This document shows positions 21,184 to 32,570 of a DNA stretch of 64,000 nucleotides, piece by piece. This DNA is from Gigaspora margarita. Its lineage: Eukaryota; Glomeromycota; Glomeromycetes; Diversisporales; Gigasporaceae. Location of the stretch: the NCBI GenBank assembly GCA_009809945.1, contig WTPW01001268.1, positions 100,445-164,444 of the forward strand. The letters run 5' to 3'. The translations under genes and the position numbers were made by a program. The notes below the pieces were generated by a model. It worked only from the letters and a program-made list of their open reading frames with translations. It did not search any database and was not told the origin of the DNA. How positions within the stretch are numbered: position 1 is the first letter of the stretch; every line of letters starts with the position of its first letter.

Positions 21184-22130
21184 TAATTGATCAGATCATC
21201 ATGGACCTCGGACCTTTATGGCGATTCGATTCTTTTTAGCATCAATCATTGTAGCTTAATTGAGGACGATACTAGATGTTTGTAATAAAGCATTCGAGAA
21301 TATGTAAAACAAAAATTAATTGAATGTTTAATGCATATATAATTTAACAAAAGAACAGAATTAAATCGAAAAGAAAAATTATTAGTGCATTTTATAAATA
21401 GGTAGTAATAATTTAAAAGTTGAATTCTAAGGTACTAAAATGTATATTTAACATCGTTTGGATATTTATCAAGTGTTATATTGTTATTGTTATATTGTTA
21501 TATATACGGTATATATGTTATTATAACATTTTTCTAATTTTTTTAATACCCTTGCACGATTTCTATTGGATTACACTTACACTTACACGGGCATGATGTC
21601 GCGCAAAAGGTTTTTTGCATCAAAGGAAAAATCATAAAAATATACAAATTCCCATCAGCCATATATCCTTACTTACGTTATTAGTCGAAAAGTTTATTAT
21701 TTACGATTCGAAATTTTATTTTGGATGTGAAACACTTTCACTTTTTATAATTATTTTTTCACTTTGTGTACATATTAGATATAATTATTAAACCTAACAT
21801 ATCACTTTTATTCAACATATCCTGTCTAGTCGTTAAATTCATTCTTAGACTCTTAATTTTCTTAATTTCAAAATGAAAATAACGAAATTTAATAATTTAT
21901 AACAATGATTTAACAAATTTGATTGGTTTTTGAGTTATTATTCCAAATGAAACAGAAATCTAGATTCCCCAAACCCCAAAGTATGTAGTAATGTCGTCAT
22001 AATTCAAAAAAAAGGTTTGGGTCGCAACCCTAGGTAATACCATTCAACGAACCTAGCCCATGCTAGATAACGTTTTCAAATTTACAGTTATTTGATATAT
22101 TAAAAGACAATTTGTGGAACGAATAGAGAA
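21184..22130. other. Intergenic, 3' regions of two convergent genes
   Basis: No additional coding region. A TATTGTTATATTGTTATAT run near 21480-21510 and an ACACTTACACTTACAC run near 21574 are the only short repeats. The eS21 gene ends at its left side and the minus-strand small gene ends at its right. Confidence 0.5.
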
Positions 22131-22439
22131 TTAATAATTACCCCAGAAAGAAAACTTTCGACCTAGCCACCGTCCTATGAAAGGGAGTATAAATACGACG
22201 AGGATCTGCTGGGTTTGTTCAAGTAATTCTTCCCAATCTTCGTCAGTCACGTCAGAAGCTACATCGTCCTGAGTATTTGGTGTTTGAGGGGATATTTCAG
22301 AGTCTTCTGAAGGTGGTATATAATTTGAACCAAATCGGGAGTGCTCAGGCAGATTAATTATATAAGCTTCGTCAAGATAACCAACGTTATCCGTTGGAAT
22401 TGGTGGAATCGGTGCTTCGGTTGACGCTAGTTGAGACAT
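22131..22439 (-). CDS. Small tail-anchored protein, possibly Mim2/Emr1-like
   Basis: A 102-residue protein from an ATG (22437-22439), with no intron needed. Residues 1-75 are acidic and Pro/Ser/Thr-rich (EDSEISPQTPNTQDD, DVTDEDWEEL). The last 25 form one membrane segment with a basic end, ILVVFILPFIGRWLGRKFSF, then WGNY. An acidic cytosolic head, a DWEE..L motif and a GRKF-type C-terminal anchor fit the small fungal mitochondrial outer-membrane proteins of the Mim2/Emr1 type, which help insert alpha-helical outer-membrane proteins. That assignment is from memory of the family pattern, not a search. It is divergently paired with the gene at 22647. Confidence 0.6.
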   Translation of the reverse strand: MSQLASTEAPIPPIPTDNVGYLDEAYIINLPEHSRFGSNYIPPSEDSEISPQTPNTQDDVASDVTDEDWEELLEQTQQILVVFILPFIGRWLGRKFSFWGNY

Positions 22440-22646
22440 GCCTAGAAATTTTTAAAGACTGGAATAACCAAAACTTAAAAAGCGTGTATAGGCGGATCCC
22501 ATATTAGATGACGTAAAGGAGATTTGATCAGCTGATGAGCACACCTGCCGAGACAAGCCACCAATGATATAACAGATAATTAAGTGATTATAATAAGTGA
22601 TACGGCAAGTTTTTTTTTTTTTTTTTTTTTCAAGAGTTTTAAAACA
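22440..22646. promoter_or_regulatory. Shared promoter region of a divergent gene pair
   Basis: Only 207 bp separate the start codons of the minus-strand small gene and the plus-strand four-exon gene, so both promoters must lie or overlap here. A T run (22611-22630) immediately precedes the plus-strand leader. A TGATCAGCTGATGAG near-palindrome sits at 22526-22540. No factor site is claimed. Confidence 0.6.
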
Positions 22647-23610
22647 ATGACAGGGTTAATCAGGCAACTTGTACAAAAGAAATTAACAGGACTTTACCGT
22701 CATAGGAAAACTTGGTCAACAGTTCGGTTTGTGAATCTTAACAACACATTCACAACTTCACAGTCAAGATTTCAAACCACTATCGAAGATCCAACTTATA
22801 AAGGTCTCTTTTATCACTCCACGTATGATGCAGCAAATTATTCACTATCTTTTATCTCTGATCGTAATAAAGTTGAGAAATACGATATATCAGTGATTGG
22901 ATGGGTACCATTTCAAACAGGAGTACCAAAGTTAGAAATAGGGAACTTTAGAGAAAATAATAAATTTATAAAATTTTTGCATCAAGTGATAGCAGATAAT
23001 GTAGTTGACGCAGATCCTCAATTGCAAGCTTTGGCCAAGTATCAACAGAATGGGTAAGAATTTACTTTAAAATTATTGTGATCAAATTCATGCACAATGA
23101 CTTTCAATCTTGACAGTTTATTTTTCTATTGTTTCTTTGAACCAATCAGTTGGCTTCATATCGCCGGTGAGTTATATTTAAATCAAAATTAATTTGTACT
23201 TACGCACGTACTTCGTTTTGCTGATCGTCAATTAACGATCAAGATATTCGTGATCCTGCACCATGGGGTAAGTAATGGTTTAAAAAAATACAGGTTAACT
23301 CTTCTATATATCATGAATTTCCTGTTTAGTATAATTTGCTATGACAAAAGCCACTTTTCCATAGCAAAAAATTTCGTAATAATTTTGTCAAACTATTTCA
23401 CGTGTTATATACATATGTCACATGATGTTAGGTCGCATACCCTACCCAGAAGATATATTTGGTATGGTTCAGGTGAAAGATGGGCAAATAGTTCCTGATA
23501 CATATCAACCTATGCCAACGCACAGAATTTTGACAACAAAAGGATTATTTATGCTGAATGGTCCATTTCAAGAAAAATTAATTGAAAGGTTAAGTAAAAT
23601 TTGTCAATAA
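22647..23610 (+). CDS. Conserved hypothetical protein (208 aa), four exons
   Basis: Exons 22647-23053, 23150-23166, 23244-23267 and 23432-23610 join in frame (627 nt). The N-terminus, MTGLIRQLVQKKLTGLYRHR, is basic and poor in acidic residues, so a mitochondrial presequence is possible. The middle reads YKGLFYHSTYDAANYSLSFI and ISVIGWVPF. Across the two tiny exons it reads NGWLHIADIRDPAPWGRIPY, followed by PEDIFGMVQVKDGQIVPDTY and a typical end, HRILTTKGLFMLNGPFQEKL. The RIP.PEDIFG..V..G block looks like a conserved fungal family, but I cannot name it or give a function. Exons 2 and 3 are only 17 and 24 nt; their inclusion is required to keep the frame and the conserved W-L-H and D-P-A-P motifs. 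It was started at the ATG after the T-rich leader (ACAATGA). Confidence 0.75.
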
Positions 23611-25170
23611 ATTAATATTGCATTTAAAAATAACGAGTAAATTCAATAAAATTTTTTTTTAAAAAAAAAAAAAAAAAAAAAATGTATATTAATTAATTGA
23701 ATTTCATAGAATGCATACTAATTAATAATCGGCATCAAAAAACATTGTACATAACTAAAGGGTTCTCCAACATTTATTATTCGTGTGACATTATGTCGCA
23801 GCTCTGTTAATTGATCATCTTCACAACATTAATTAAATCAAACCTCACAACCCACGTGGGAGTACAAGAGACAGTATTTGTACCCGGTCTATTTTATTTC
23901 TGTGTTTCTAAAAGATCTTGTCACAATCAATAGAAACTAGCTTCAATAATTCATACAAATGATGATAAACAAACAAAAAAAAAACATGTGCGTACACTGT
24001 TCAAACACATAGATATCTACTTTCCTGAAATTACTTGTCAATGGAATATTTCTGTACCACTTCAATTACAATCGATTTATTACGTATTTTCACGAGAAAG
24101 GAGCCTCAAAAAGTGGGGTTAGATCCAGCAGGGAAAAGTTGTCTCATAAACTTTTGGGAAATTATAATTGTCGTGTAACTTTTACGCATCTTTGCCGGTT
24201 ATTGTCCATTGTCCTCAACAATCCAATGGTTGGCAGATCAGAATAAGTCAAAATGTCAATGATACCGTACGATAATCGTGATGCTATTTAAGTTATATAA
24301 AAAACGGTAGTCGAGCCAATTGCCCCATGCAGGGTAACATGATGAACTGTTGATCATTTATTATCTTAAATATCTTAAATATCTTAAATATCACGTATAT
24401 AACAGATAAAAAGACATATATATCATATATATCATATATATCATATATTGATATATATCATATATCTGAATATATATTAATATCAGATATTAGACGTATA
24501 TATAGAATTATATTATTGTCAAAGATTTAAAGGGATAAAGGAGCGAAAGAACCTTAGTTTTATATAATTCAAATAATAATTCGCGCAACTTTTAATTATT
24601 AAATATTATATAATATATATTGCATAATTTATTAAAACAATTCTAGAATTTCCGCAGCTTTATTAATAATAATGTAGGCAGTAAATAATAAATTTTTAAA
24701 GCTAAACCAGGATTATCAAAAGTGAATTGACCGGCAATCGAGATTCAATGATGTTGGGTCGTGTCATGCGCTTGTACAGATAAATGCTCGCAAAAGTACT
24801 TTAGTTACACGGGTCGGAAGGTCTCGGATAAATTTGGAAATTGTTTTTCGATGAATGCATCTGCATCACATTACATTAACACGCTTCATTAAGCCCACTA
24901 TCATATCAAAAAATAGAAAAATAAACCCACGCCTTTTGACGTTCGGTTATTCCTATCAAACAGACCTTGATATAAACTTTTTTTTTTTTTTTATTTTTTT
25001 TTTTTTGACCAACTTCTCTCCCAGACTCTCACCTCTTAAGTTTTTTTTTTTCTATCGACTTGCGAGCTTTCTTCAAAACTCCCCTTATATAATAATATCA
25101 TTCATTTACAAAAATTTACAAATTAATTAATTACCTGTAATATTCAAACAAGCTCCGAACTCATTCTTTG
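23611..25170. other. Intergenic region with microsatellites
   Basis: Contains an A run (23650-23681), an ATCTTAAAT triplicate (24363-24392) and a CATATATAT array (24413-24455). A CACGTG hexamer sits at 23853. T-rich tracts near 24980-25006 and 25040-25050 likely belong to the promoter or leader of the next gene. No coding region is seen. Confidence 0.5.
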
Positions 25171-25171
25171 T

Positions 25172-25289
25172 GTAAGTTATATTTCACATCACCTAATTCT
25201 TTGTCCCGGCTCATATGTCTTCTTTACATATACTACCCTTTTTTTTTTGTTAAAAAAAAAGAAAAATCAAATACCTGTTTATATTTTAG
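25172..25289 (+). promoter_or_regulatory. Probable intron in the 5' leader of the nucleotidyltransferase gene
   Basis: A strong donor (GTAAGT at 25172) and a TATTTTAG acceptor (ending 25289) lie just 12 bases before the start codon at 25302. The size, 118 nt, matches the coding introns of the gene. The leader intron is inferred from splice motifs alone. Confidence 0.45.
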
Positions 25290-25301
25290 AAAAAAACAAA
25301 A

Positions 25302-28300
25302 ATGGTTCAACAGCAAAGTCAAACAAATAGCAACGACCTTTATAGTCATAATGGACATACGTCTGCGCTAAAAGACTTGCAAGCGGATAGGACTTTGGGG
25401 TTTTCACATAATTCATATAAACAAAGAAACGGGTCGATAAATACGAATAATGGCATACATGGTCCAAATATACAATACCGTCTCCGTTTTAGTCAGTCGC
25501 GAGAGCAGGACTCTTACGCCATTGCGGACAATGCGGACAATGTTTCTCAAACTAAGGAAGAAGTTCATCAACACAAGTCTGCCATGGCAAGTGAATTCAA
25601 CTCCAAGACGTCGACGACACAACAAATAAATCATGGTCAATATCACAACCAGAATAAAATTCCTAAAACTCTTCCTCTTCATATTGAACGTAGTCTTACT
25701 GAAGCAATAAATTCATTGTATGAGGTATGATATTTTAAAAAAAAAAAAATACTTTTTTAATTATAATATTTTTTGATTCTTAAATAATTTTTTATATATC
25801 ATATTATAGGAATTACTTCCTACAGAGGAAAGTCATGAACGAAGAAAGCGATTTGTCGATAAAATAGAGAGAATATTAAATGAAGAGTGGCCTGATCACG
25901 AAATAAAAGTTAATTTGTTTGGGTAAAATTATAAACTTTAAATTTTACAACTTTTATTTTTCTTTTTTTTTGATTAAATTTTATTTTTTTATTTTTTTAT
26001 TTTTTATTTTTTTTTTGATTAATTAATTAATTAAATTAAAATTATTTATTTTAATCAGATCATCCATGAACTTACTTGGGACATCAACATCTGATGTAGA
26101 TATATGCGTTACAACTCCATGGAATGGATTAAAAAATATAACTATTTTAGCAAAAGGGATGAAAAAACGTATGTAAAAGTTAACTACTTTCTACTTTTAA
26201 CTATATTAACTATATAATTAATTACTTTCATACTGTACCATAAAACAAGTCAATTAATCTTTTTTGTTCATTTAACAATAGATGGAATGCAGGGAATTTA
26301 TTGTGTTCCAAAAGCTAAAGTACCTATTGTTAGACTTTGGGATCCTACTTTGTACGTATTTATGCGTGTTTAATGTTAAAATTTTTAATTTATTAATACT
26401 AAATCATATTTATTTTTATATGTTGAAAAAAAAAAAAGACACTTGGCATGTGATATTAATGTCAACAACACATTGGCCTTGTACAACACGCGACTAATAA
26501 GGACTTATGTAAGCATTGATTCAAGGGTTCGTCCGCTAGCAATGATAATAAAACATTGGGCAAGGCAACGAGTTTTAAATGATGCTGGTATGCTTATGAT
26601 TGATGAAATATTTGGAACAATTATTTATGTTATTAGTCAATTCATTACTGTTACCCGTAATATTCAATTTTATGAGGCGTAAAATCGAATCATTCCTAAT
26701 TGTAAGCTCACAATATTAATATAATAGCCAAAGGTGGTACTCTGTCTACATATACTTGGACGTGCATGATTTTGAATTTCCTACAAATGCGGGATCCACC
26801 AATATTACCTGTACTTCACCGAATTCCTCACGAACCTAATATAGTCAATGGAGTTGATGTATCATTTTACGAAGACATCGATAAATTAGAAGGATTTGGT
26901 AGTAAGAATAATGAATCGGTTGGTGGTCTATTATTTGCATTTTTCAGATGGTAAGTTTTTTTTTTTTTTTACAATATATAACAATATATAACAATATATC
27001 CTTTAATTTATATGACATTATTTTTTTCAATTCGACTAAAAAAATAAAAATTTTCATTATTTACATTGATTTAGTTTTGCATATGAATTTGATTACGAAC
27101 ATAACGTCATATCTCTTCGGGAAGGTAGGTATCTTACTAAGGAAGAAAAAGGATGGGGCGACACCGGTAAAGGCTGGAGACTTTTATGCGTAGAAGAACC
27201 TTTCAATACATCAAGAAATCTTGGTAACAGTGCCGATAACGTTAGTGTTAATGGACTAAGAGAAGAATTCCGCAGAGCAGTCAAAATCCTATATGAGAAA
27301 GAAAGTAAAGAGAGCCTGCGGTATTGTTGTCAACAATATGTATTCCCAACATATAATAATAGGGCTGTCGGATATCATTACAACAAACAAAGTGGGAAAA
27401 GATCTGCACATTACAGACATCGTGTGAATGGCTACCATAAGCAACGAGATGGTGGAATAGTAAATGACAACAATGGTAATTTTAGAAAAAGGGAAGAGTC
27501 GGATAAAAATGATGATAATAGCTCTTACGTTCCATCACATCAAAGAGTTGAACATATTAATCAGAATAATCAGAGTAATCAGAGATCATTCAGTCCCAAA
27601 CATTATTCGAATTCAAAGAATAATAATGTGTTCGGACCTATTCCTAATTACGATGTCCATTTTAATCAAAATTTTATTACTGATTCAAAACAAGATTCTG
27701 TATCAGAATTTAATTGGGAACGTCCACCAATTTATACACCTGAATCGGTTCAGATACCAAATTATTCAGAGAACAGAAGACATTCTTCAGAATTGAATGA
27801 ATCATCTATCAATACGCAAAAGAATAATGATGAATCAAATAAGATGTTGACTTACCCATCAGTCCATAATAAGTCTACAATTCCATTGAATCAGAAACTT
27901 ATTTGTGCAGCGAGTCAAAAGCATATCGGTCAACCCAATCAAAAATATTTTAACGTGCAAAATAAATCTATTACCGGAACAAATAGGATTTCTGATCATG
28001 AATCGGAAAAAACGTCTACAAATTTTCCAGATCACAAACCCGTTAGAGAAATGAAATCAAATTTTAATCATTTGTCTAACATAAATTCAGTTCATGATTC
28101 TGATCAACCATCCAGTCCAAAACTCGGCTGTCAGACTACTCAAGCCTCGAATTTCAGATCTGGTCAAACGTTCAACAAATCTGCAAATTTGCACTCGAAA
28201 TCATCTTGTAATTCATCGAGACCTAATGAAGAGGCTAATTATAAAACTTATGCATATGGTGGGTGTGGTGAGAATAGTACGCTCATTAAGACATTTCCAA

Positions 28301-30081
28301 ATTTAACAACACCCAAAATCAATGGTGGACATGGTCAGCTAACAATGACTCAAACGTTTGACAAAAAAACATCATATCCAGTTACGGCCGCTTTTATACC
28401 TCAGAATCACATGTCGATTTACTCGTCACAACATATTCAGAGTCATAACTCGCAACCATACGAAAGTTCTACCACGTTTCAAAGACGTTTGTCGCATCAA
28501 TCATCATCTGACGGTTCAAATAGTCTCACTAGTGGTAATAGTAGCAATACTAGTTATAGTAATAACAGCTTTCAACAGAACGTCAGTTCGAACAAACCTA
28601 AAGACAATTATTATTCAAATAATAACCAAAATAATAATTCAAACAAAAAGAAGCGACAACATCATAACGCAAATAATTATAGTAACTTCGATAATAACAA
28701 TGGACAACACTATCAAGGCCGTAACTTATCAAATGAGTCAAATTCTGTTATTACATCTATGAACTCTATTAGAAGTAATAACAATTCGACAATATCCAGT
28801 CAATCTGCTTCCAACGTACGTAATGAAAACGTGATGTCAAATTATTCAACGTCACAAAAGTTGAATCAACATAATTCAATTCCAAAAGGGTCCAATGGTA
28901 ACATGAATTATAATACCAATGGTTTTAAAAACTATAATGGAGTTAACAACAATAACAGCAACGGTTCGAATTATAATTCAGTTGCGTCCCGTAATAATGT
29001 TAATGCCATAAAAGCGACGAATGGCGGTTACACCAATAATAATAATTATAATAATAATAATAATAATAATAATAGTAATAATTATTATTTGAAGGAGAAT
29101 AACGGAGGCAATCAGAATGGCTATTTTAATGGTTTGAAAGAAACTAAATATGATACGAACAACGAAAATTTCTCTAACGGGCAAAAGACGAACAACAACA
29201 ACTATCATCACTCAAATTTATTAAAGACTTCAAATAATGGACATTCGAATAATAACAATTATTCCAACGTAACGAAGTCAATAAATGGTTATCAGAACAA
29301 TCATTATGTTAATGGCTCAAAGACAATGAATGGAGGAAACCAAATTGAAGGAAATTACGCACATGCATTAAAAGGTTCAAATGGTGGTTATTCGAATAAT
29401 GATAATTGCCATATTAGATCAATTCCCGTTAACGGTTCTCACTTTAAAAACAATTGTCATAGTAATTATTCAGATGTTCTAAAGACGACATCAAATGGAG
29501 GTGCCAACAATAATTACGCCAATGTTGCAAAATCTATGAATGAAAACAATCAGAACTCCGTTAAATATAGCAATTGCACTAATGATGGATCTCAGTCTAT
29601 AAACTATAATAATGACGCCATGTGCAACATGAATGGAACTAGTCATTATACCAGGGATTCTAATAATTATAACGCGCATAAAACTTTTGATGGAAATAAT
29701 TTTAATGCGTCAAAAACCGTTAATAGTTCTTCCGGCATGCCCAAGACTACGAACATTAATACTAACAATTGTAATAATCAACGCAACAATTCCAATTATC
29801 GTAATAAGAATCAGAATCGTCATAATGGTTGGAAGCACAAAAAAAATAATGGTCCTCAGAAAACGGATAAAAAAGATGATAATACGATTCAACAACATCA
29901 AGGTTCATGTCCTATATCAATATCACAACAACAGCAGGAGACTGGATCAAAACAAAAAAATAACGCTGCACGTTTAAAAGGTGGTAAAAATGGTTCTCGA
30001 AAATCGAATAGCAATTGCCAGAATAACAATAAACCGAATTTTGTAAACGGCGATAATTTTGTCGTTAACACTAGTCGGTAA
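25302..30081 (+). CDS. Cid1-family nucleotidyltransferase (poly(A)/poly(U) polymerase-like) with long Asn-rich tail
   Basis: Seven exons (25302-25724, 25810-25922, 26059-26168, 26282-26351, 26439-26587, 26728-26950, 27075-30081) give 1364 residues. Residues 120-470 hold the catalytic core: FGSSMNLLGTSTSDVDICVT with metal-binding D191 and D193, LHLACDINVNN with the third acid D244, LYNTRLIRTYVSIDSRVRPL, and GGTLSTYTW. The PAP-associated part follows (SVGGLLFAFFRCFAYEFDY) and ends in CVEEPFNTSRNLGN, typical of Cid1/Cid13-type non-canonical polymerases that add A or U to RNA 3' ends. The sequence does not decide between A and U. The N-terminal 110 residues are polar and disordered. Residues 480-1364 are low-complexity Asn/Ser/Gln-rich. 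The start AAAATGG follows a likely leader intron. Confidence 0.88.
27424..30078 (+). other. Asn/Ser/Gln-rich disordered tail (885 residues) within the nucleotidyltransferase
   Basis: This is all in the last exon and has no stop for 885 codons. Asn is spread throughout, with runs up to about nine in a row (29035-29085). Degenerate repeats of about 15-20 residues of the type SNGGYSNNNNYSNVLK recur between about 28900 and 29600. Such prion-like composition is typical of proteins that enter RNA granules; here that is inference. Codon choice for Asn mixes AAT and AAC outside the longest run, arguing that the composition is selected and not only slippage. Confidence 0.75.
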
Positions 30082-30416
30082 AATATATATATTTCGAAGA
30101 AATGGTGTATTTCATTGTCATGAATCTGAAGTTTCTTATGTCTTCAATTCAAGAGATTGAAATGAGAGATGAAAAAAGTACTTTATATAGACTTCTTTTA
30201 TTCAGAGATAAAGAATCCGAATGTAATTTTTTTTAGAGAGTGATTTCTTTTTCTCTGAATAGTTGTAATTTTCTTTATTATACAATCAATAACATATACA
30301 TTCTCTCTTCCTGGTCGGGTTTATATTACGCCAAGGTGTTTTAAATATAAAATGTTTTATTTAACACAATCAAAAAGCTTTTCCGAATGAAAAGTATATA
30401 AAATCTTAATTTTGTA

Positions 30417-30420
<4 letters not shown>
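30082..30420. other. 3' region of the nucleotidyltransferase gene
   Basis: AT-rich, with AATATATATAT directly after the stop codon and TTTATTATACAATCAATAAC further on as candidate processing signals. No gene is seen. Confidence 0.4.

Positions 30421-30483
<63 letters not shown>
30421..30483. repeat. Homopolymer junction: about 44 T followed by about 19 A
   Basis: An uninterrupted T run passes directly into an A run, forming a perfect T/A foldback. Lengths are unreliable in any assembly. Confidence 0.8.
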
Positions 30484-30934
30484 TTCTATTTATTTTTTGT
30501 TTATATGTATTCGTATTAGTATTCTGTGGATTTTTTATTAGGATTGATTAGAAGCTGATATTATATTGTGCTCTTCCCCTTGACTCTGTATAGTCTTTCT
30601 AAGTCATTAGCATTCTGGGAAGATCTTGGGTTTGTTGCTCGATATATAATATCTTGATGATATTTTTAATGTTGTATTTATTTTTATTTTTATTTTTTTT
30701 TCTATATATACACTTTCAACATAGATTTATATAAATTTGTTAAAATCATTATAATAATTTGTATATATTTTATCAATATAAATTTATTATTGAACACAAA
30801 AAAAAAAAACTATATAGATGTGTACAGTACAAGTAATGATACCTTATGTTACCGAATAGAAACAATCAAGCTGTTTGAAGTTTTTTTCGGACTAAAGTGA
30901 GAAGATAGCTTCTATTCTTTTATTATAACAATCA
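30484..30934. other. AT-rich spacer, no gene seen
   Basis: T-rich and TA-rich sequence without coding signal. Confidence 0.4.
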
Positions 30935-31345
30935 AATTTTGGATTTACCACAAAATCTCGACTAAGATAGAAAGAATACCGACAGGATCACGACAGTTTA
31001 GAATTCCGATATACAAAATCCCGATGAGATTTGCTAGTGATCGAGGTGTTGCTCAATCATTTCGATTAGTCGAATTTAATTGAAATGATCTTTATTATGA
31101 TTTTGTCGGAAATTCATTGTGCAAAATGCGGATTTTAAATTGTAGCCAATCAGAGTAACTCTATGAAAAAAAAAAAGATGGCAGCTAGGTCCAGGTTTTT
31201 GATCGAAATGATTAAACACGATCCATTTTTGAGCAAATCAGATCATTTTATTAACCATAGAGGGAGGCTTGAGAACAACCTTAGTCGGGATTTTGTAAAT
31301 CGGGATTATGTACTGTTGGGATTTTGTTGAGTCCAAAATCGGGAA
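30935..31345. mobile_element. Possible foldback MITE of about 410 bp
   Basis: The left end, TTTTGGATTTACCACAAAAT, is imperfectly mirrored at the right (ATTTTGTTGAGTCCAAAA). ACAAAATC.CGACTA blocks occur near both ends in opposite orientation. The pair GCTTCTATTC lies just outside in direct orientation (30911 and 31343). Target duplication not resolved. Confidence 0.45.
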
Positions 31346-31570
31346 GCTTCTATTCGATGGTTGCTTTTATTTGGTAATAAATTGAATGTCTCTTGATCAT
31401 GTCAAAAAGTCAATGAACTATTTTGTTATCGGAGAAGTTTGTTATCGTTTATCGTGATTACTGACATTAAACTCTGTTACACGAAAGATTTTAGGAACTT
31501 TCACATGATTGGGCATTAGCGTATAAAAATAAGGTTTTCACTTTCATATGATAAATTCTATCTATACAAT

Positions 31571-31810
31571 CTAAATAGGTCTTTACCTTTTTTTGACAGC
31601 AATGACTAAAAGATATACTTTACGCAAGATGACGAAATTATTGCATCGACGATTTCTCGATTTCATAATGATATCATATCTCTCGGGAAGTCGATCTATA
31701 TAGGTTAAAATAGGTCCTTAACCTTCCTGAGCGATGACTAAAAGATGTTCCTTGCGCAGGATGATGAAATTATTGCATTTTTATGATGACATCATATCTC
31801 ACGTGAAATT
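31571..31810. repeat. Two-unit tandem duplication of about 135 bp
   Basis: Both units run from TAGGTCTTTACCTT-like sequence, through CAATGACTAAAAGAT and GCAAGATGACGAAATTATTG, to GATATCATATCTC. Unit one starts near 31577, unit two near 31705; they differ by substitutions and a 15-base gap. Confidence 0.75.
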
Positions 31811-31818
31811 CTTAATAT

Positions 31819-31967
31819 GAATGCCCCAAAAGTGTGGATTACGAATCGGATTGCATGATCATATCATATGTTGCAGTGATGCCAAACTTTAGATTCCAAT
31901 TAAAAATTTCATTCACATGATTCCTTTATGTGGCTTGACAGACTCGTGGCCCGCACTTTTGGGGGCC
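31819..31967. repeat. Short inverted repeat around GCCCCAAAAGTG
   Basis: ATGCCCCAAAAGTGTGG (31821-31837) is mirrored by CCCGCACTTTTGGGGGC (31951-31967). It may be a 150-bp MITE. No target duplication identified. Confidence 0.45.
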
Positions 31968-32206
31968 GCTCTTGGCCATGTCGAATCATTATGATCAAAA
32001 ATTACAAGTATGAGCATTGTTTAAAAATCCAACTTTATTTCAAATATGCGGAAAAGCTTATTTTTGTAAACATAATAAAAAAAAAAAAAGATGTGTGACA
32101 TGTATGACAGATAATAAATCCGCAGATTCCAAGAAAATTTTGCTTACGGAATGAATTTTCAACCTGCGCACCGCAGATTCTGCATAGAAAAATCTGTAAA
32201 TCGATT

Positions 32207-32478
32207 AAAAATCATTTCACAAACATCCTATTTCACAGACAATATTAATTCATAGATAGCTCAACTCGTAGTTCATTTTGCCGACAGTTCATTTTTATAA
32301 ACTATCTTTAAAAGAGAATAACTCCGGATTCTAATAAGCCTAAAATCAATCAAAAGACCCCAAGATTTTATATCGGTAATGTCTGTAAAATGAATTGTCT
32401 ATGAAACAATCTGTCAGTGAATTAATTGTCTTTAAAATAAACTTGTCTATGAAATACGATGTCTATGAAATGATTTTT
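32207..32478. mobile_element. Foldback MITE, ATTTCA.AGACA family (copy 1)
   Basis: Arms of about 90 bp are inverted: AAATCATTTCACAAACATCC on the left, GATGTCTATGAAATGATTTT on the right, each made of serial ATTTCAYAGACAA-like steps of about 20 bp. The same step motif builds the element at 43911-44210. No coding frame. Confidence 0.75.
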
Positions 32479-32570
32479 CTGTAATCTTCCACAATGATTA
32501 TATATGTCAATAACACGTACTGTATTTGTCATCAATCAGGATTTATTAAATGTTGCGGATCATAATGATT

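Noticed and set aside
23731-24330. Possible additional gene between the 208-aa protein and the nucleotidyltransferase
   Set aside because: No open frame of useful length and no exon chain with sensible splice sites.
29035-29085. Poly-Asn run taken as evidence of a Dictyostelium-type genome
   Set aside because: Poly-Asn occurs in many AT-rich eukaryotes. Intron type and LINE/hAT families fit an AT-rich fungus better, so I did not change the host inference.
27464-29977. Several I/R/H-rich open frames on both strands within the nucleotidyltransferase tail
   Set aside because: They are frame-shifted readings of AAT/AAC-rich coding DNA, as the poly-Ile and Met/Ile/Arg composition shows.
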